Assembly: GCA_036271855.1 (NCBI GenBank)
Contig: DATAZV010000129.1
Coordinates: 1-19,635 of the forward strand
DNA: 19,635 nucleotides
From: JAQGMJ01 sp036271855
GTDB taxonomy: Bacteria > Pseudomonadota > Gammaproteobacteria > Burkholderiales > JAEUOS01
Direction: 5' to 3'
Part shown: one piece after another, positions 1 through 6,935 of the stretch
Numbering within the stretch: position 1 is the first letter of the stretch
How the letters are laid out: every line of letters begins with the position of its first letter
Notes under the pieces: model-generated
Database searches by the model: none
Seen by the model: the letters and a program-made list of their open reading frames with translations, nothing else
What the model was told of the DNA's origin: nothing
Position numbers and translations under genes: made by a program

Positions 1-2
1 TG

Positions 3-536
3 ACCTCCAAGCAGCGCGCGGAAATTGCCACCTTCGGGCGCATCGCCACCCGCGACGACGACGAGCACAGCCACCTGCAGGGCTTCTCGATGCAGCAGTG
101 GGAGGTGCGCGACGAAAGCCTGTCCGGCATGCGCCTGGTGCGCCCGCGCGACGCCCGCGGCGCGCGCGTCGCCCCGGGCCAGCTTTATGCGGTGCGCGCC
201 GCCGATGCCAGGGGCTTCATGCTGACTTCGGTGCGCTGGGTGCAGATGCTGGAGGAGGGCGCGGTGATGGCCGGCCTGCGCGCCATCCCGGGCGCGCCGC
301 AGCCGATCAGCATTCGCGGCACCGGCCTGAATGCCGCCAACGAAAAATACCAGCAGGCGCTGCTGCTGCCGGCGGTGGAAAGCCTGAAATCGCCCGACAG
401 CGTGATCCTCGCCTCCGGCATGTTCAAGGCGGGCCGTGTGCTGGAAGTACTTGCGGAAAGCGTGTGGCAGATTAAACTTGGGGACATTATCGAGCGCGGC
501 GCCGACTTCGAGCGCTGCACCTACGGCGGCGCGTAG
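3..536 (+). CDS. PilZ-like C-terminal domain protein (3' part of gene, 5' end outside window)
   Basis: The reading frame is open from the first bases of the window, so this is the C-terminal part (about 177 residues) of a longer protein. It carries an RxxxR motif (RIATR) followed about 20 residues later by DESLSG, which fits the D/NxSxxG signature of PilZ cyclic-di-GMP-binding domains, and then a strand ending in SVRW. The remainder (TGLNA, YQQALLL, MFKAGRVLEV, IERGADFE) aligns without large gaps to the C-terminus of the 556-residue protein at 2956-4626, so the two are paralogues. In that protein the RxxxR arginines are not conserved. A role in c-di-GMP-responsive control is inferred from the motif only; the exact family is not certain. 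Confidence 0.6.
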   Translation, partial: TSKQRAEIATFGRIATRDDDEHSHLQGFSMQQWEVRDESLSGMRLVRPRDARGARVAPGQLYAVRAADARGFMLTSVRWVQMLEEGAVMAGLRAIPGAPQPISIRGTGLNAANEKYQQALLLPAVESLKSPDSVILASGMFKAGRVLEVLAESVWQIKLGDIIERGADFERCTYGGA

Positions 537-603
537 ACGCCGGTTTTACGCACGGCGCCGCAGCGTTCGGGTGGCATGTCGGGCCAGAGCAGAGGAGAAG
601 CAA

Positions 604-1416
604 ATGGGTTTGATGGACATGTTCAAGAAAAAGGACTCCGCCAAGGAGGCCTATCGGGACGAGGTGAAAAAGGCCGTCAGCGACGGCAAACTCACCCCCG
701 ACAAGATGCAGCGCCTGGAAGCCCTGAAAAAGGAGCTCGACGTCACTGCCGCCTCGCAGGACATGACCATGGTGCGGCGCGAGCAGTATCAGGCCGCCGC
801 CGACGCCGTCAAGGCCACCGGCAAGCTGACCGAAAAGGAAGAAAAGGAACTGCAGCGGATCCAGGCCTTTCTCGGCCTGAAGGACGCGCAGATCGCGCAG
901 GACAAGGCCGAGCTCGGGCGCCTGCGCATCCTGACCGAAATGCGCACCGGCAAATTCCCCAGCATCTCGGCGGAAAACACGGTTCTGCGCAACATCAAGC
1001 TGGCCGATGACGAAGTTGCCCACTGGGCCGAAATCGCCATCATGCTCGAAGGCCAGGACCCCGGCGGCAGCGCCGGCATCGGCCTGCGCCTGGTGCCCAA
1101 TGCCGCCTACCAGGTCACCACCGCCAATGCCTACACCCTGCCGATGAAGGGCTCCACCCCGGTGTCGGAGGGCCACCTGGTGATGACCAGCCAGCGCATG
1201 ATGTTCAAAGGTGACAAGGTCACCGGCTTCACCTACGAGCGTCCGGAGGAGATCAACCTCTACAAGGACGGCCTGCGCCTGCGCATGGGCGGTGGCCGTG
1301 CCGTGCTGTTCAAGTTCCGCAGCGTGGAAAACGCCGACTTCATCGGCCTGATCATCTCCAAGGCGCAGAATCCGCGCATGTTCGGCGAAGACGCGCCGTC
1401 GCTGGATTTCAGCTGA
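604..1416 (+). CDS. Hypothetical protein with TerB-like helices and a GRAM/PH-like C-terminal domain
   Basis: The protein has 270 residues. The ATG at 604 was chosen because GGAG lies about 8 bases before it and the protein begins MGLMDMFKKK; an upstream in-frame start at 436 would lie inside the previous gene. Residues about 10-110 contain two similar helical units (xxAVSDGKLTPDKMQRLEALKKEL and VKATGKLTEKEEKELQRIQ), reminiscent of TerB-like or EF-hand-like helical repeats. Residues about 190-255 (EGHLVMTSQRMMFKG followed by alternating strands) resemble bacterial PH/GRAM domains, which often sit at membranes. No signal peptide or membrane segment is visible, so the protein is probably cytoplasmic. 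It lies 67 bp after the PilZ-like gene and ends at a strong terminator. The function is unknown. Confidence 0.85.
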   Translation: MGLMDMFKKKDSAKEAYRDEVKKAVSDGKLTPDKMQRLEALKKELDVTAASQDMTMVRREQYQAAADAVKATGKLTEKEEKELQRIQAFLGLKDAQIAQDKAELGRLRILTEMRTGKFPSISAENTVLRNIKLADDEVAHWAEIAIMLEGQDPGGSAGIGLRLVPNAAYQVTTANAYTLPMKGSTPVSEGHLVMTSQRMMFKGDKVTGFTYERPEEINLYKDGLRLRMGGGRAVLFKFRSVENADFIGLIISKAQNPRMFGEDAPSLDFS

Positions 1417-1437
1417 GCGGCAGGCTTAGCGGAGAAT

Positions 1438-1465
1438 GAAAAGGCCGCCCGCGGGCGGCCTTTTC
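1438..1465. terminator. Bidirectional intrinsic terminator
   Basis: This is a perfect palindrome with arms GAAAAGGCCGCC and GGCGGCCTTTTC around CGCG. The A-run on one side becomes the T-run on the other, so it can terminate both the plus-strand gene ending at 1416 and the convergent minus-strand gene ending at 1510. Confidence 0.9.
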
Positions 1466-1509
1466 AATGGTGTCCGTCTCCCGGGAAGGTTTGCGCAGAC
1501 GCCGGTGGC

Positions 1510-2436
1510 CTAGATTCGGCCGTAGGCCTGGACCAGCGCCTCGGGCAGCGCCGAGCAGGCGCGCGCCACGATGGGCGCGCAGCGCTCGCGCATGGCGGCG
1601 AGGTCGATTTCGCCCGCCGCAATCACCTTCACTCCCTTCGATTCGAGGACAGCCACCCCGGTCTGGTCCTCGGCGGCGGCGAGCTGGCGCTGGCGCAGGG
1701 TGGCCTCCCGCGCCGCTGCCTGCACACCCTCCTGCTGCCCGCGGCTCAAGGCGTCGAACCATGGCGCATGGCACACCAGCAGGATCACGCCGAAGAAATG
1801 CCCGGTCAGGCTGACGTGCTTGTGCTGCTCGTAGAGCTGGAAATTGATGGTGTTGGTAAGCGGATTTTCCTGGGCGTCGACTTCGCCGCTGGCGACCATC
1901 TGGCGCAGCAGCTTGACGTCGGCGGTGAGCGGCTTGAAACCGAGGGCGGTGAGCGACTCGCGGTAGAGGGCGCTGTCGAGCGTGCGGCAGACCATGCCGG
2001 CGCAATCGGCCGGCGTGCGGATGTCGCGCAGGCGGTTGCTGACATGGCGAAAGCCGTTGTCCCAGAAGCCCAGCACGTGCAGCTTCGATTTGGCGGCCAC
2101 TGCCTGTTTGAGCAAGGTGCCGGCGGCGCCATCCAGGCTGCCCAAGGCACGGGTGCGGTCGGCGACGTGAAACGGCAGGTCGATCACCCCCAGCTCGCCG
2201 ACCTGGGCGGAGAGGTAGCCGGAGGCCATGTAGGCGACTTCGCGCCCTCCCTCGGCCACGCTTTTGAACAGGCTTTGCGCCGAGGCGCCGGCGGCCGTGA
2301 CGTCGGGTTCGATGCCGCAGGCGCCGTCGGCAAACAGCGGACGGCAGGCGTCGACGAAGGCGGTGAGCGAGGCGGCATTGATGCCGGCGCTTTGGTAGCC
2401 CGCTGCGCGCAGGAGGGGTGGGGTGGCTTGGGGCAT
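1510..2436 (-). CDS. TRAP-type DctP-like substrate-binding protein, no signal peptide visible
   Basis: The 308-residue protein matches the DctP (TRAP transporter periplasmic binding) pattern. Visible features are LGVIDLPFHVADRTRAL, HVLGFWDNGFRHVSN, IRTPADCAGMVCRT, the VDAQENPLTNTINFQLYEQ segment and SLTGHFFG. Family members normally bind a carboxylate through a conserved arginine in the tpxDlkGlkiR segment; here that segment reads ADCAGMVCRT. The start is placed at MPQATPP (2436), the last methionine before homology. Neither this nor in-frame upstream starts (2493, 2529) gives a hydrophobic leader, although DctP proteins are normally exported. No dctQ/dctM membrane genes are adjacent. It may be a cytoplasmic derivative, or its true 5' end may be altered. 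Family assignment is firm; the ligand is unknown. Confidence 0.82.
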   Translation of the reverse strand: MPQATPPLLRAAGYQSAGINAASLTAFVDACRPLFADGACGIEPDVTAAGASAQSLFKSVAEGGREVAYMASGYLSAQVGELGVIDLPFHVADRTRALGSLDGAAGTLLKQAVAAKSKLHVLGFWDNGFRHVSNRLRDIRTPADCAGMVCRTLDSALYRESLTALGFKPLTADVKLLRQMVASGEVDAQENPLTNTINFQLYEQHKHVSLTGHFFGVILLVCHAPWFDALSRGQQEGVQAAAREATLRQRQLAAAEDQTGVAVLESKGVKVIAAGEIDLAAMRERCAPIVARACSALPEALVQAYGRI

Positions 2437-2516
2437 GCGAATTTCGATGAATGAAGTGGGTGGGACCCGTGAAGGCACGCAATTATGCGCCATCGGGCCG
2501 CTGCGCCGCGGGCGCG

Positions 2517-2537
2517 AAATCATCCACACTTAGTTGT
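2517..2537. repeat. Upstream motif, copy A (CCACACTTAGT core)
   Basis: AAATCA, one variable base, CCACACTTAGT, one variable base, GT. The same arrangement recurs at 11574-11594 with 19 of 21 bases identical. Both copies lie in long upstream gaps. Confidence 0.45.
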
Positions 2538-2697
2538 CAGGTTTCGGTATGTTTGTAACCAGCTGGCGGCCGATTGGCCCTTGCACCATTTTTTAGCCTG
2601 TACTTTTGCCAGAGGCGCGATTTTCTGCAGGCCGGCCGCAAATTGGCGCCAAAGCGCCACTACAAATGTTGTGGGGAGCCAGAGCGGGGCAAAAAGC

Positions 2698-2717
2698 CTG
2701 TGATTTACTGTGATTTT
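2698..2717. promoter_or_regulatory. Tandem 10-bp direct repeat, possible regulator site
   Basis: CTGTGATTTA is followed directly by CTGTGATTTT, two copies exactly one helical turn apart. This geometry fits response regulators or other proteins binding head-to-tail. It lies about 150 bp upstream of the proposed promoter of the PilZ-like gene. The binding protein is not known. Confidence 0.35.
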
Positions 2718-2865
2718 GACCACGACACTGTACGAAAAATGAAAAAACACCCGCATTCACCATCATTTTTTTCCATGAACCGACAAATCCCGCGATTTTG
2801 CTTATCCATCCAGTTCCGAAAAGCTGCCTTTTTAATCAAGCGGAGCAAGCACGTCAACTATGCAC

Positions 2866-2894
2866 TTGTCATATCCGTGGGTCTGACGTAGGAT
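2866..2894 (+). promoter_or_regulatory. Probable sigma-70 promoter of the PilZ-like gene
   Basis: TTGTCA (2866-2871) and TAGGAT (2889-2894) are separated by 17 bp. This would start transcription near 2901, about 55 bases before the ATG at 2956. Confidence 0.45.
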
Positions 2895-2955
2895 TATGCA
2901 AACGTCATGACCTTCGGCACTCCTGCCGGGCGCGGTCTGGGGTAGTGGAGGACGC

Positions 2956-4626
2956 ATGCTGCATACCGAATTTTTGCTCAACCAGCGGCCCGGCGTTGCC
3001 AATGCCCGCGCTGCCAAGCAGTGGATCAGGGAGCAGCCGGTTACCGATGCCCGCGCCGCGCACCATGCGGTGGCCGGCTTGCTGGCGGAACTGGAGGATT
3101 CCTCGCTGCCGGCGCTGGAGCGGCTGGAGATCCTCGAGACCCTGCGCCCCCATGTGGCCGAGATCGACCGCCTGTACAGCGGGCGCTACGTGGCCAAGCC
3201 GCTGCCCCTGGGGCCGACCGAGCGCAACGCCTTCGCCCACGCCAAGCACCTGTGGCTGCGCCTGGAAAGCGCGTACTGGCATTGCGCCAATGCCGCCCTG
3301 TCGGGCGACCCGGCAATGCAGCCGCACCTGGCGCTGTGCCTGGCGCGCGCCGCCGGCCTGGTATGTGCCTCGGTTGCCGGCCATGTACGCGCCGGCCAGG
3401 CGATCGACCAGTCCGCTTTCGACAGCCTGCAGAATTATTTCGAGCTGGCGCAGGACAGCCATGTGCTGAGCACGCCGGTGGCCGACAGCCTGCATCCGAA
3501 GCGCGGCACCAGCATCGGCGCGACTTACCGCCGCGCCCTGCTGATCCGCCAGGGCGCGGGCGCTGCCGCGGCGGGGCGCGAACGCGAGTGCCTGATTGAA
3601 CTGGCGGAAGCCTGGGAGGGCAAGACGGCGATGGCCTGGCGGCCTGCCGGCAAGGGCGAGCCGACCATGAGCGACCTGCCGCCCACCGCCGACGGCGCCC
3701 GTCAATGCGTCAAGCTGATCCCGGTGGGGCGCTGGGTGCATATGCTGGACGTCACCCTGGTTTCGCGCAGCCTGCGCCGGCGCATTCACAAGCTGGCGCT
3801 GGGCACCAAGCCCGATGAGTTGCGCCTGCCGGCGTCCTTTCATCATGCCGGTGTCGACGACCTGCTCAAGCGCCTGCATAACGCCTGGTGCGATGAGGCC
3901 AACGGCCGCGCCCACAGCCGCCTGGCGGCCAAGCCCGGCGCCAGCCACGGCAACCGCATCGCGCTGGCGCATGCGGTGAACGATTTTTCGGTGCTGTATT
4001 GCATGGTTACCGGCGAGCCGTTTCTGGTCGAGGAGCAAAAAGATCCGCTGATGAGCCGCCGTCACGCCGAGGAGATTTTCATGTTCCAGCACGCCGCGCG
4101 CGCCAGGAACGACGCGCTGGGCGAAGCGACAGCGCGGCAGTTCGAAACCTGGGAGCTGCAAGACGAAAGCGCCGGCGGCTTTCGCCTGCGCCGCAGCGAC
4201 GCCGGTGCGCGCCTGCGCCGGGGCCAGCTCGCCAGCCTGCGCCTGGGGCAGGGCGGCAGCGTGCTGCTGGCGGAGATCCGCTGGCTGACCGAACCCGAAC
4301 TCTCCCTGGAGCGGAGCAGTCCGGGCCAGAACGCGCCCGGCATGGTGGAGGCGGGGCTGCAAATCCTGCACGGCAGGCTCGCCGGCATCGCCATGCGCGC
4401 CACCGGCATCAATGCACAGGGCGGGCGCCAGTATCAGCCGGCCTTCCTGCTGCGCGTCAGCCAGTCCGGCGAAAGCGGCTTTCGCGTGGTGGCGCCGGTG
4501 GGCTGGTTCAAGCCGCGGCGCGTCGTCGAGGTGCGCGAAGGCGAAAAAAGCTATCGCATGATGCTGGAAAAGCTGTTGCAGCGAGGCGTCGATTTCGAGG
4601 TGATCGAAGCCTATATGACCAACTAG
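2956..4626 (+). CDS. Full-length PilZ-like paralogue (556 aa), RxxxR motif degenerate
   Basis: The ATG follows GGAGG (2947-2951) with a four-base spacer. The protein is soluble, with no signal peptide or membrane helix. Residues about 1-375 are mostly helical and of unknown fold (for example YRRALLIRQGAG and an HKLALGTKPDELRLP segment). Residues about 380-556 align with the C-terminal fragment at 3-536. DESAGG (DxSxxG) is kept, but the two arginines of RxxxR align with histidine and alanine, although arginines lie close by. The final part (ATGINA, YQPAFLLR, WFKPRRVVEV, RGVDFEVIE) is the shared C-terminal extension. It may have lost or altered c-di-GMP binding relative to its paralogue. It is separated from the following gene by a hairpin, so it is probably monocistronic. 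Confidence 0.88.
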   Translation: MLHTEFLLNQRPGVANARAAKQWIREQPVTDARAAHHAVAGLLAELEDSSLPALERLEILETLRPHVAEIDRLYSGRYVAKPLPLGPTERNAFAHAKHLWLRLESAYWHCANAALSGDPAMQPHLALCLARAAGLVCASVAGHVRAGQAIDQSAFDSLQNYFELAQDSHVLSTPVADSLHPKRGTSIGATYRRALLIRQGAGAAAAGRERECLIELAEAWEGKTAMAWRPAGKGEPTMSDLPPTADGARQCVKLIPVGRWVHMLDVTLVSRSLRRRIHKLALGTKPDELRLPASFHHAGVDDLLKRLHNAWCDEANGRAHSRLAAKPGASHGNRIALAHAVNDFSVLYCMVTGEPFLVEEQKDPLMSRRHAEEIFMFQHAARARNDALGEATARQFETWELQDESAGGFRLRRSDAGARLRRGQLASLRLGQGGSVLLAEIRWLTEPELSLERSSPGQNAPGMVEAGLQILHGRLAGIAMRATGINAQGGRQYQPAFLLRVSQSGESGFRVVAPVGWFKPRRVVEVREGEKSYRMMLEKLLQRGVDFEVIEAYMTN

Positions 4627-4652
4627 GCGGGAGGGGGATAGAAGCGATGAAC

Positions 4653-4685
4653 GGCGCCGCGCGAAGAGGAGAAGCGCGCGGCGCC
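4653..4685 (+). terminator. Hairpin after the PilZ-like gene, probable terminator
   Basis: GGCGCCGCGC (4653-4662) pairs with GCGCGGCGCC (4676-4685) around a 13-base loop. No T-run follows, so intrinsic termination is uncertain. It lies directly before the -10 box of the next gene. Confidence 0.45.
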
Positions 4686-4689
4686 ATGC

Positions 4690-4695
4690 TATAGT
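4690..4695 (+). promoter_or_regulatory. -10 box TATAGT just before the DUF971 gene
   Basis: TATAGT ends nine bases before the ATG at 4705, so initiation would fall about two bases from the start codon, giving a leaderless or nearly leaderless mRNA. No clear -35 box and no Shine-Dalgarno sequence are visible. Confidence 0.45.
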
Positions 4696-4704
4696 CCGGC
4701 CGCA

Positions 4705-5079
4705 ATGGCTGGCCTCACCAAAGACTCTCCGCTGCCGACCGAAATCAAGCTGCATCAGCAGTCGCGCCGGCTGGAAATCGCGTTCTCCGACGGCGCGCGC
4801 TTCACCTTACCGTTCGAATTCCTGCGCGTCTATTCGCCCTCCGCCGAAGTGCGCGGCCATGGGCCGGGGCAGGAAACCCTGCAGGTCGGCAAGCGCAAGA
4901 TCGAGGTCAACGGCGTCGAGCAAGTGGGAAACTACGCGATCCAGCCGACCTTCTCCGACGGCCACGATACCGGCATCTATTCCTGGGACTACCTCTACGA
5001 ACTGGGCGAGCACCAGGACGTGATGTGGACCGACTACCTGCGGCGCCTGAAAGAGGCGCACGCCTCGCGCGACGCCTGA
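4705..5079 (+). CDS. DUF971 domain protein (gamma-butyrobetaine hydroxylase N-terminal-like)
   Basis: This 124-residue protein consists only of a DUF971 domain. Visible family features are LPFEFLRVYSPSAEVRGHG near residues 35-53 and YAIQPTFSDGHDTGIYSW near residues 77-95. The same domain occurs at the N-terminus of eukaryotic gamma-butyrobetaine hydroxylases. In proteobacteria it is commonly a stand-alone gene just before ubiE, as here, where 11 bp separate the two. The function of the free-standing form is not established; some homologues have been linked to iron-sulfur cluster handling. The start lacks a ribosome-binding site and is preceded by a -10-like box. Confidence 0.9.
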   Translation: MAGLTKDSPLPTEIKLHQQSRRLEIAFSDGARFTLPFEFLRVYSPSAEVRGHGPGQETLQVGKRKIEVNGVEQVGNYAIQPTFSDGHDTGIYSWDYLYELGEHQDVMWTDYLRRLKEAHASRDA

Positions 5080-5090
5080 GGGAAACAGCC

Positions 5091-5837
5091 ATGTCCGACA
5101 CCCACTTCGGCTACGAGACGGTCGACGAAAAGGAAAAGGCCGGCAAGGTGCGCGAGGTATTCGCCTCGGTCGCGCGCAAGTACGACCTGATGAACGACCT
5201 GATGTCGATGGGCGCGCACCGGGCGTGGAAAGCTTTCACCATCGCGCAAAGCGGCGCGCGCCCCGGCATGCGCGTGCTGGATGTGGCCGGCGGCACCGGC
5301 GACCTGGCTTACGCGTTTGCCGGCAAGGTCAATGTCGGCAGTGCGCAAAAGGCCGGCGAAGTCTGGCTCACCGACATCAACGGCGCCATGCTGGGCGTCG
5401 GCCGCGACCGCCTCACCGACCGCGGCCTGATCCTGCCGGTGGCGCAGTGCGACGCCGAGAAACTGCCGTTTCCCGACGAGTATTTCGACATCGTCAGCGT
5501 CGCCTTCGGCCTGCGCAACATGACCCACAAAGAAGGCGCGCTCACCGAGATGGGCCGGGTGCTGCGGCCCGGCGGGCGCCTGCTGGTGCTGGAGTTTTCC
5601 AAGGTATGGGCGCCGCTCAAGGGCCCTTACGATGCCTACTCCTTCGGCCTCCTGCCGCGCCTGGGCAAGCTGGTGGCCGACGACGAGGCCAGCTACCGTT
5701 ATCTCGCCGAGTCAATCCGCATGCATCCGGACCAGGAAACCCTGAAGGGCATGATGCTGGATGCGGGCTTCGACCGCGCCGATTATTTCAACCTGACGGC
5801 GGGCGTGGTCGCCTTGCACCGCGGGTTCAAGTTCTAG
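5091..5837 (+). CDS. ubiE: Ubiquinone/menaquinone biosynthesis C-methyltransferase UbiE
   Basis: The 248-residue protein methylates the demethylated quinone ring using S-adenosylmethionine, in ubiquinone synthesis and, where present, menaquinone synthesis. Diagnostic features are VREVFASVARKYDLMND near residues 20-36, the SAM-binding motif VLDVAGGTG at 62-70, FDIVSVAFGLRN, RPGGRLLVLEFSK and the end HRGFKF. The start at MSDTHFGYETV was preferred over an in-frame ATG at 5025 inside the previous gene because GAGGGA lies about 8 bases upstream and the length then matches the family. It is probably co-transcribed with the DUF971 gene. In many betaproteobacteria the quinone genes ubiJ and ubiB follow closely; here they do not. 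Confidence 0.97.
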   Translation: MSDTHFGYETVDEKEKAGKVREVFASVARKYDLMNDLMSMGAHRAWKAFTIAQSGARPGMRVLDVAGGTGDLAYAFAGKVNVGSAQKAGEVWLTDINGAMLGVGRDRLTDRGLILPVAQCDAEKLPFPDEYFDIVSVAFGLRNMTHKEGALTEMGRVLRPGGRLLVLEFSKVWAPLKGPYDAYSFGLLPRLGKLVADDEASYRYLAESIRMHPDQETLKGMMLDAGFDRADYFNLTAGVVALHRGFKF

Positions 5838-5849
5838 AACCCGGGGACG

Positions 5850-6932
5850 ATGCAGCGCGCCCGGCTTCTCGTCCTCACCCTGGCCCTGCTAGCCTTGGGC
5901 GGCTGCGGCACCACCGCGCACCGCGCGCCGCCGCCTGCTCCTGCTTCTGTTTCCCGAGCCGCCGGTCCCGGCGCCGCTCCCGCCGCGCCCGGCGTAGTAC
6001 AGCGGCGCGGCGGCGGGTACTACCTGGACGACGGCCCTGGCGACAGCCCGCCGCCCAACCTTGAGCTGACGCCCGACGCGGTACCGAAGGACGAGCCGCC
6101 ATTGAAGAGCGCGGCCAACCGGCCCTACGTGGTGTTCGGCAAGACCTACTCGCCGACTTCGGTCAGCGCAACCTTCCGGCAGCGCGGCGTCGCCTCCTGG
6201 TACGGCCGCAAGTTCCACGGCCAGAAAACCTCCTCCGGCGAGTCCTACGACATGTACGGCATGACCGCCGCGCATCCGACCCTGCCGATTCCCAGCTACG
6301 TGCGCGTCACCAACCTGGCCAACAACCGTTCGGTGATCGTGCGGGTGAACGACCGTGGCCCGTTTCACTCCGAGCGCATCATCGACTTGTCCTACACCGC
6401 CGCGCTCAAGCTGGGCTACGTGAATCAAGGCAGCACCGCGGTGGAAATCGAGCAGGTGCATGGCGACGGCCGTTTCGAGCCGCCGCCGGTGTTGCTGGCG
6501 GCCGCGCCCCCGCCGACGCCGGTGGCTGCGGCACCTCCGCCCGCGGCCTCGGCGGCACCGCCTGCAGCGGCGACCAACCTGCCGCCTGCTCTCACACCGG
6601 TTCCGGTCGCGCCCTCGGTTGCGCCCTCAGCCGCGCCGGTGGTGGTGAGTGCGCCGGTGGCCGAGACCCGCGCCGTCGCCCTGCCGACTTCCACCCAACC
6701 GGACGGTGTCTACCTGCAGCTCGGCGCCTTCGGCGCCCGCGAGGGAGCCGAGGAGTTCCGCATCAAGGTCTACCAGCAGCTTAGCTGGCTCAACGACACC
6801 ATCTACATCGTCGCCCGCGAGCGCCTGTTCCGCGTGCAGTTGGGGCCGTACAAAGACCGCGCCGAAGCCGGCGTGGCGGCGGAGAAAATCCGCGAGACCC
6901 TGCAGTTCACTCCGGTGTTCGTCCTCAAGTAG
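5850..6932 (+). CDS. rlpA: RlpA septal-ring lytic transglycosylase, lipoprotein with SPOR domain
   Basis: The 360-residue protein is a predicted outer-membrane lipoprotein: a hydrophobic leader ends in LGGC with the acylated cysteine at residue 19. After a low-complexity region, residues about 113-203 form the double-psi beta-barrel domain (GVASWYG at 113-119, NDRGPF at 167-172 with the catalytic aspartate region). Residues about 205-285 are a proline/alanine-rich linker, and residues about 285-360 form a SPOR domain that binds denuded septal peptidoglycan. RlpA cleaves such glycan strands in characterised species. The gene starts 12 bp after ubiE and could be read from the same transcript. 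It is not next to rodA/mrdB here, where rlpA often lies. Its stop is only three bases from the convergent rsmI stop. Confidence 0.95.
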   Translation: MQRARLLVLTLALLALGGCGTTAHRAPPPAPASVSRAAGPGAAPAAPGVVQRRGGGYYLDDGPGDSPPPNLELTPDAVPKDEPPLKSAANRPYVVFGKTYSPTSVSATFRQRGVASWYGRKFHGQKTSSGESYDMYGMTAAHPTLPIPSYVRVTNLANNRSVIVRVNDRGPFHSERIIDLSYTAALKLGYVNQGSTAVEIEQVHGDGRFEPPPVLLAAAPPPTPVAAAPPPAASAAPPAAATNLPPALTPVPVAPSVAPSAAPVVVSAPVAETRAVALPTSTQPDGVYLQLGAFGAREGAEEFRIKVYQQLSWLNDTIYIVARERLFRVQLGPYKDRAEAGVAAEKIRETLQFTPVFVLK

Positions 6933-6935
6933 GAC

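Larger units (their letters stand above)
2437..2955. other. 519-bp gap without a protein gene, AT-richer than surroundings
   Basis: No convincing reading frame lies between the divergent dctP-like and PilZ-like genes. The gap contains a block set shared with the region upstream of 11841 (2517-2537, 2580-2589, 2617-2641). It also has a TTGGCGCCAA palindrome at 2643-2652 that overlaps a small hairpin, TGGCGC (2644-2649) with GCGCCA (2654-2659). There is a tandem 10-bp repeat at 2698-2717 and a plausible sigma-70 promoter at 2866-2894. The part from about 2700 to 2900 is clearly AT-richer than the genes. Confidence 0.7.

Noticed and set aside
436..603. Upstream start for the GRAM/PH-like gene
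   Set aside because: It would overlap the previous gene and adds an arginine-rich sequence without family support; ATG 604 has a proper ribosome-binding site.
2905..4755. 616-codon open frame on the minus strand
   Set aside because: It is antisense to the PilZ-like gene, whose frame has a good ribosome-binding site and a paralogue; the antisense protein shows no family features and reflects high GC codon bias.
6480..6670. Repetitive GC-rich stretch in rlpA as a tandem repeat
   Set aside because: It encodes the Pro/Ala-rich linker between the barrel and SPOR domains; no fixed repeat unit.
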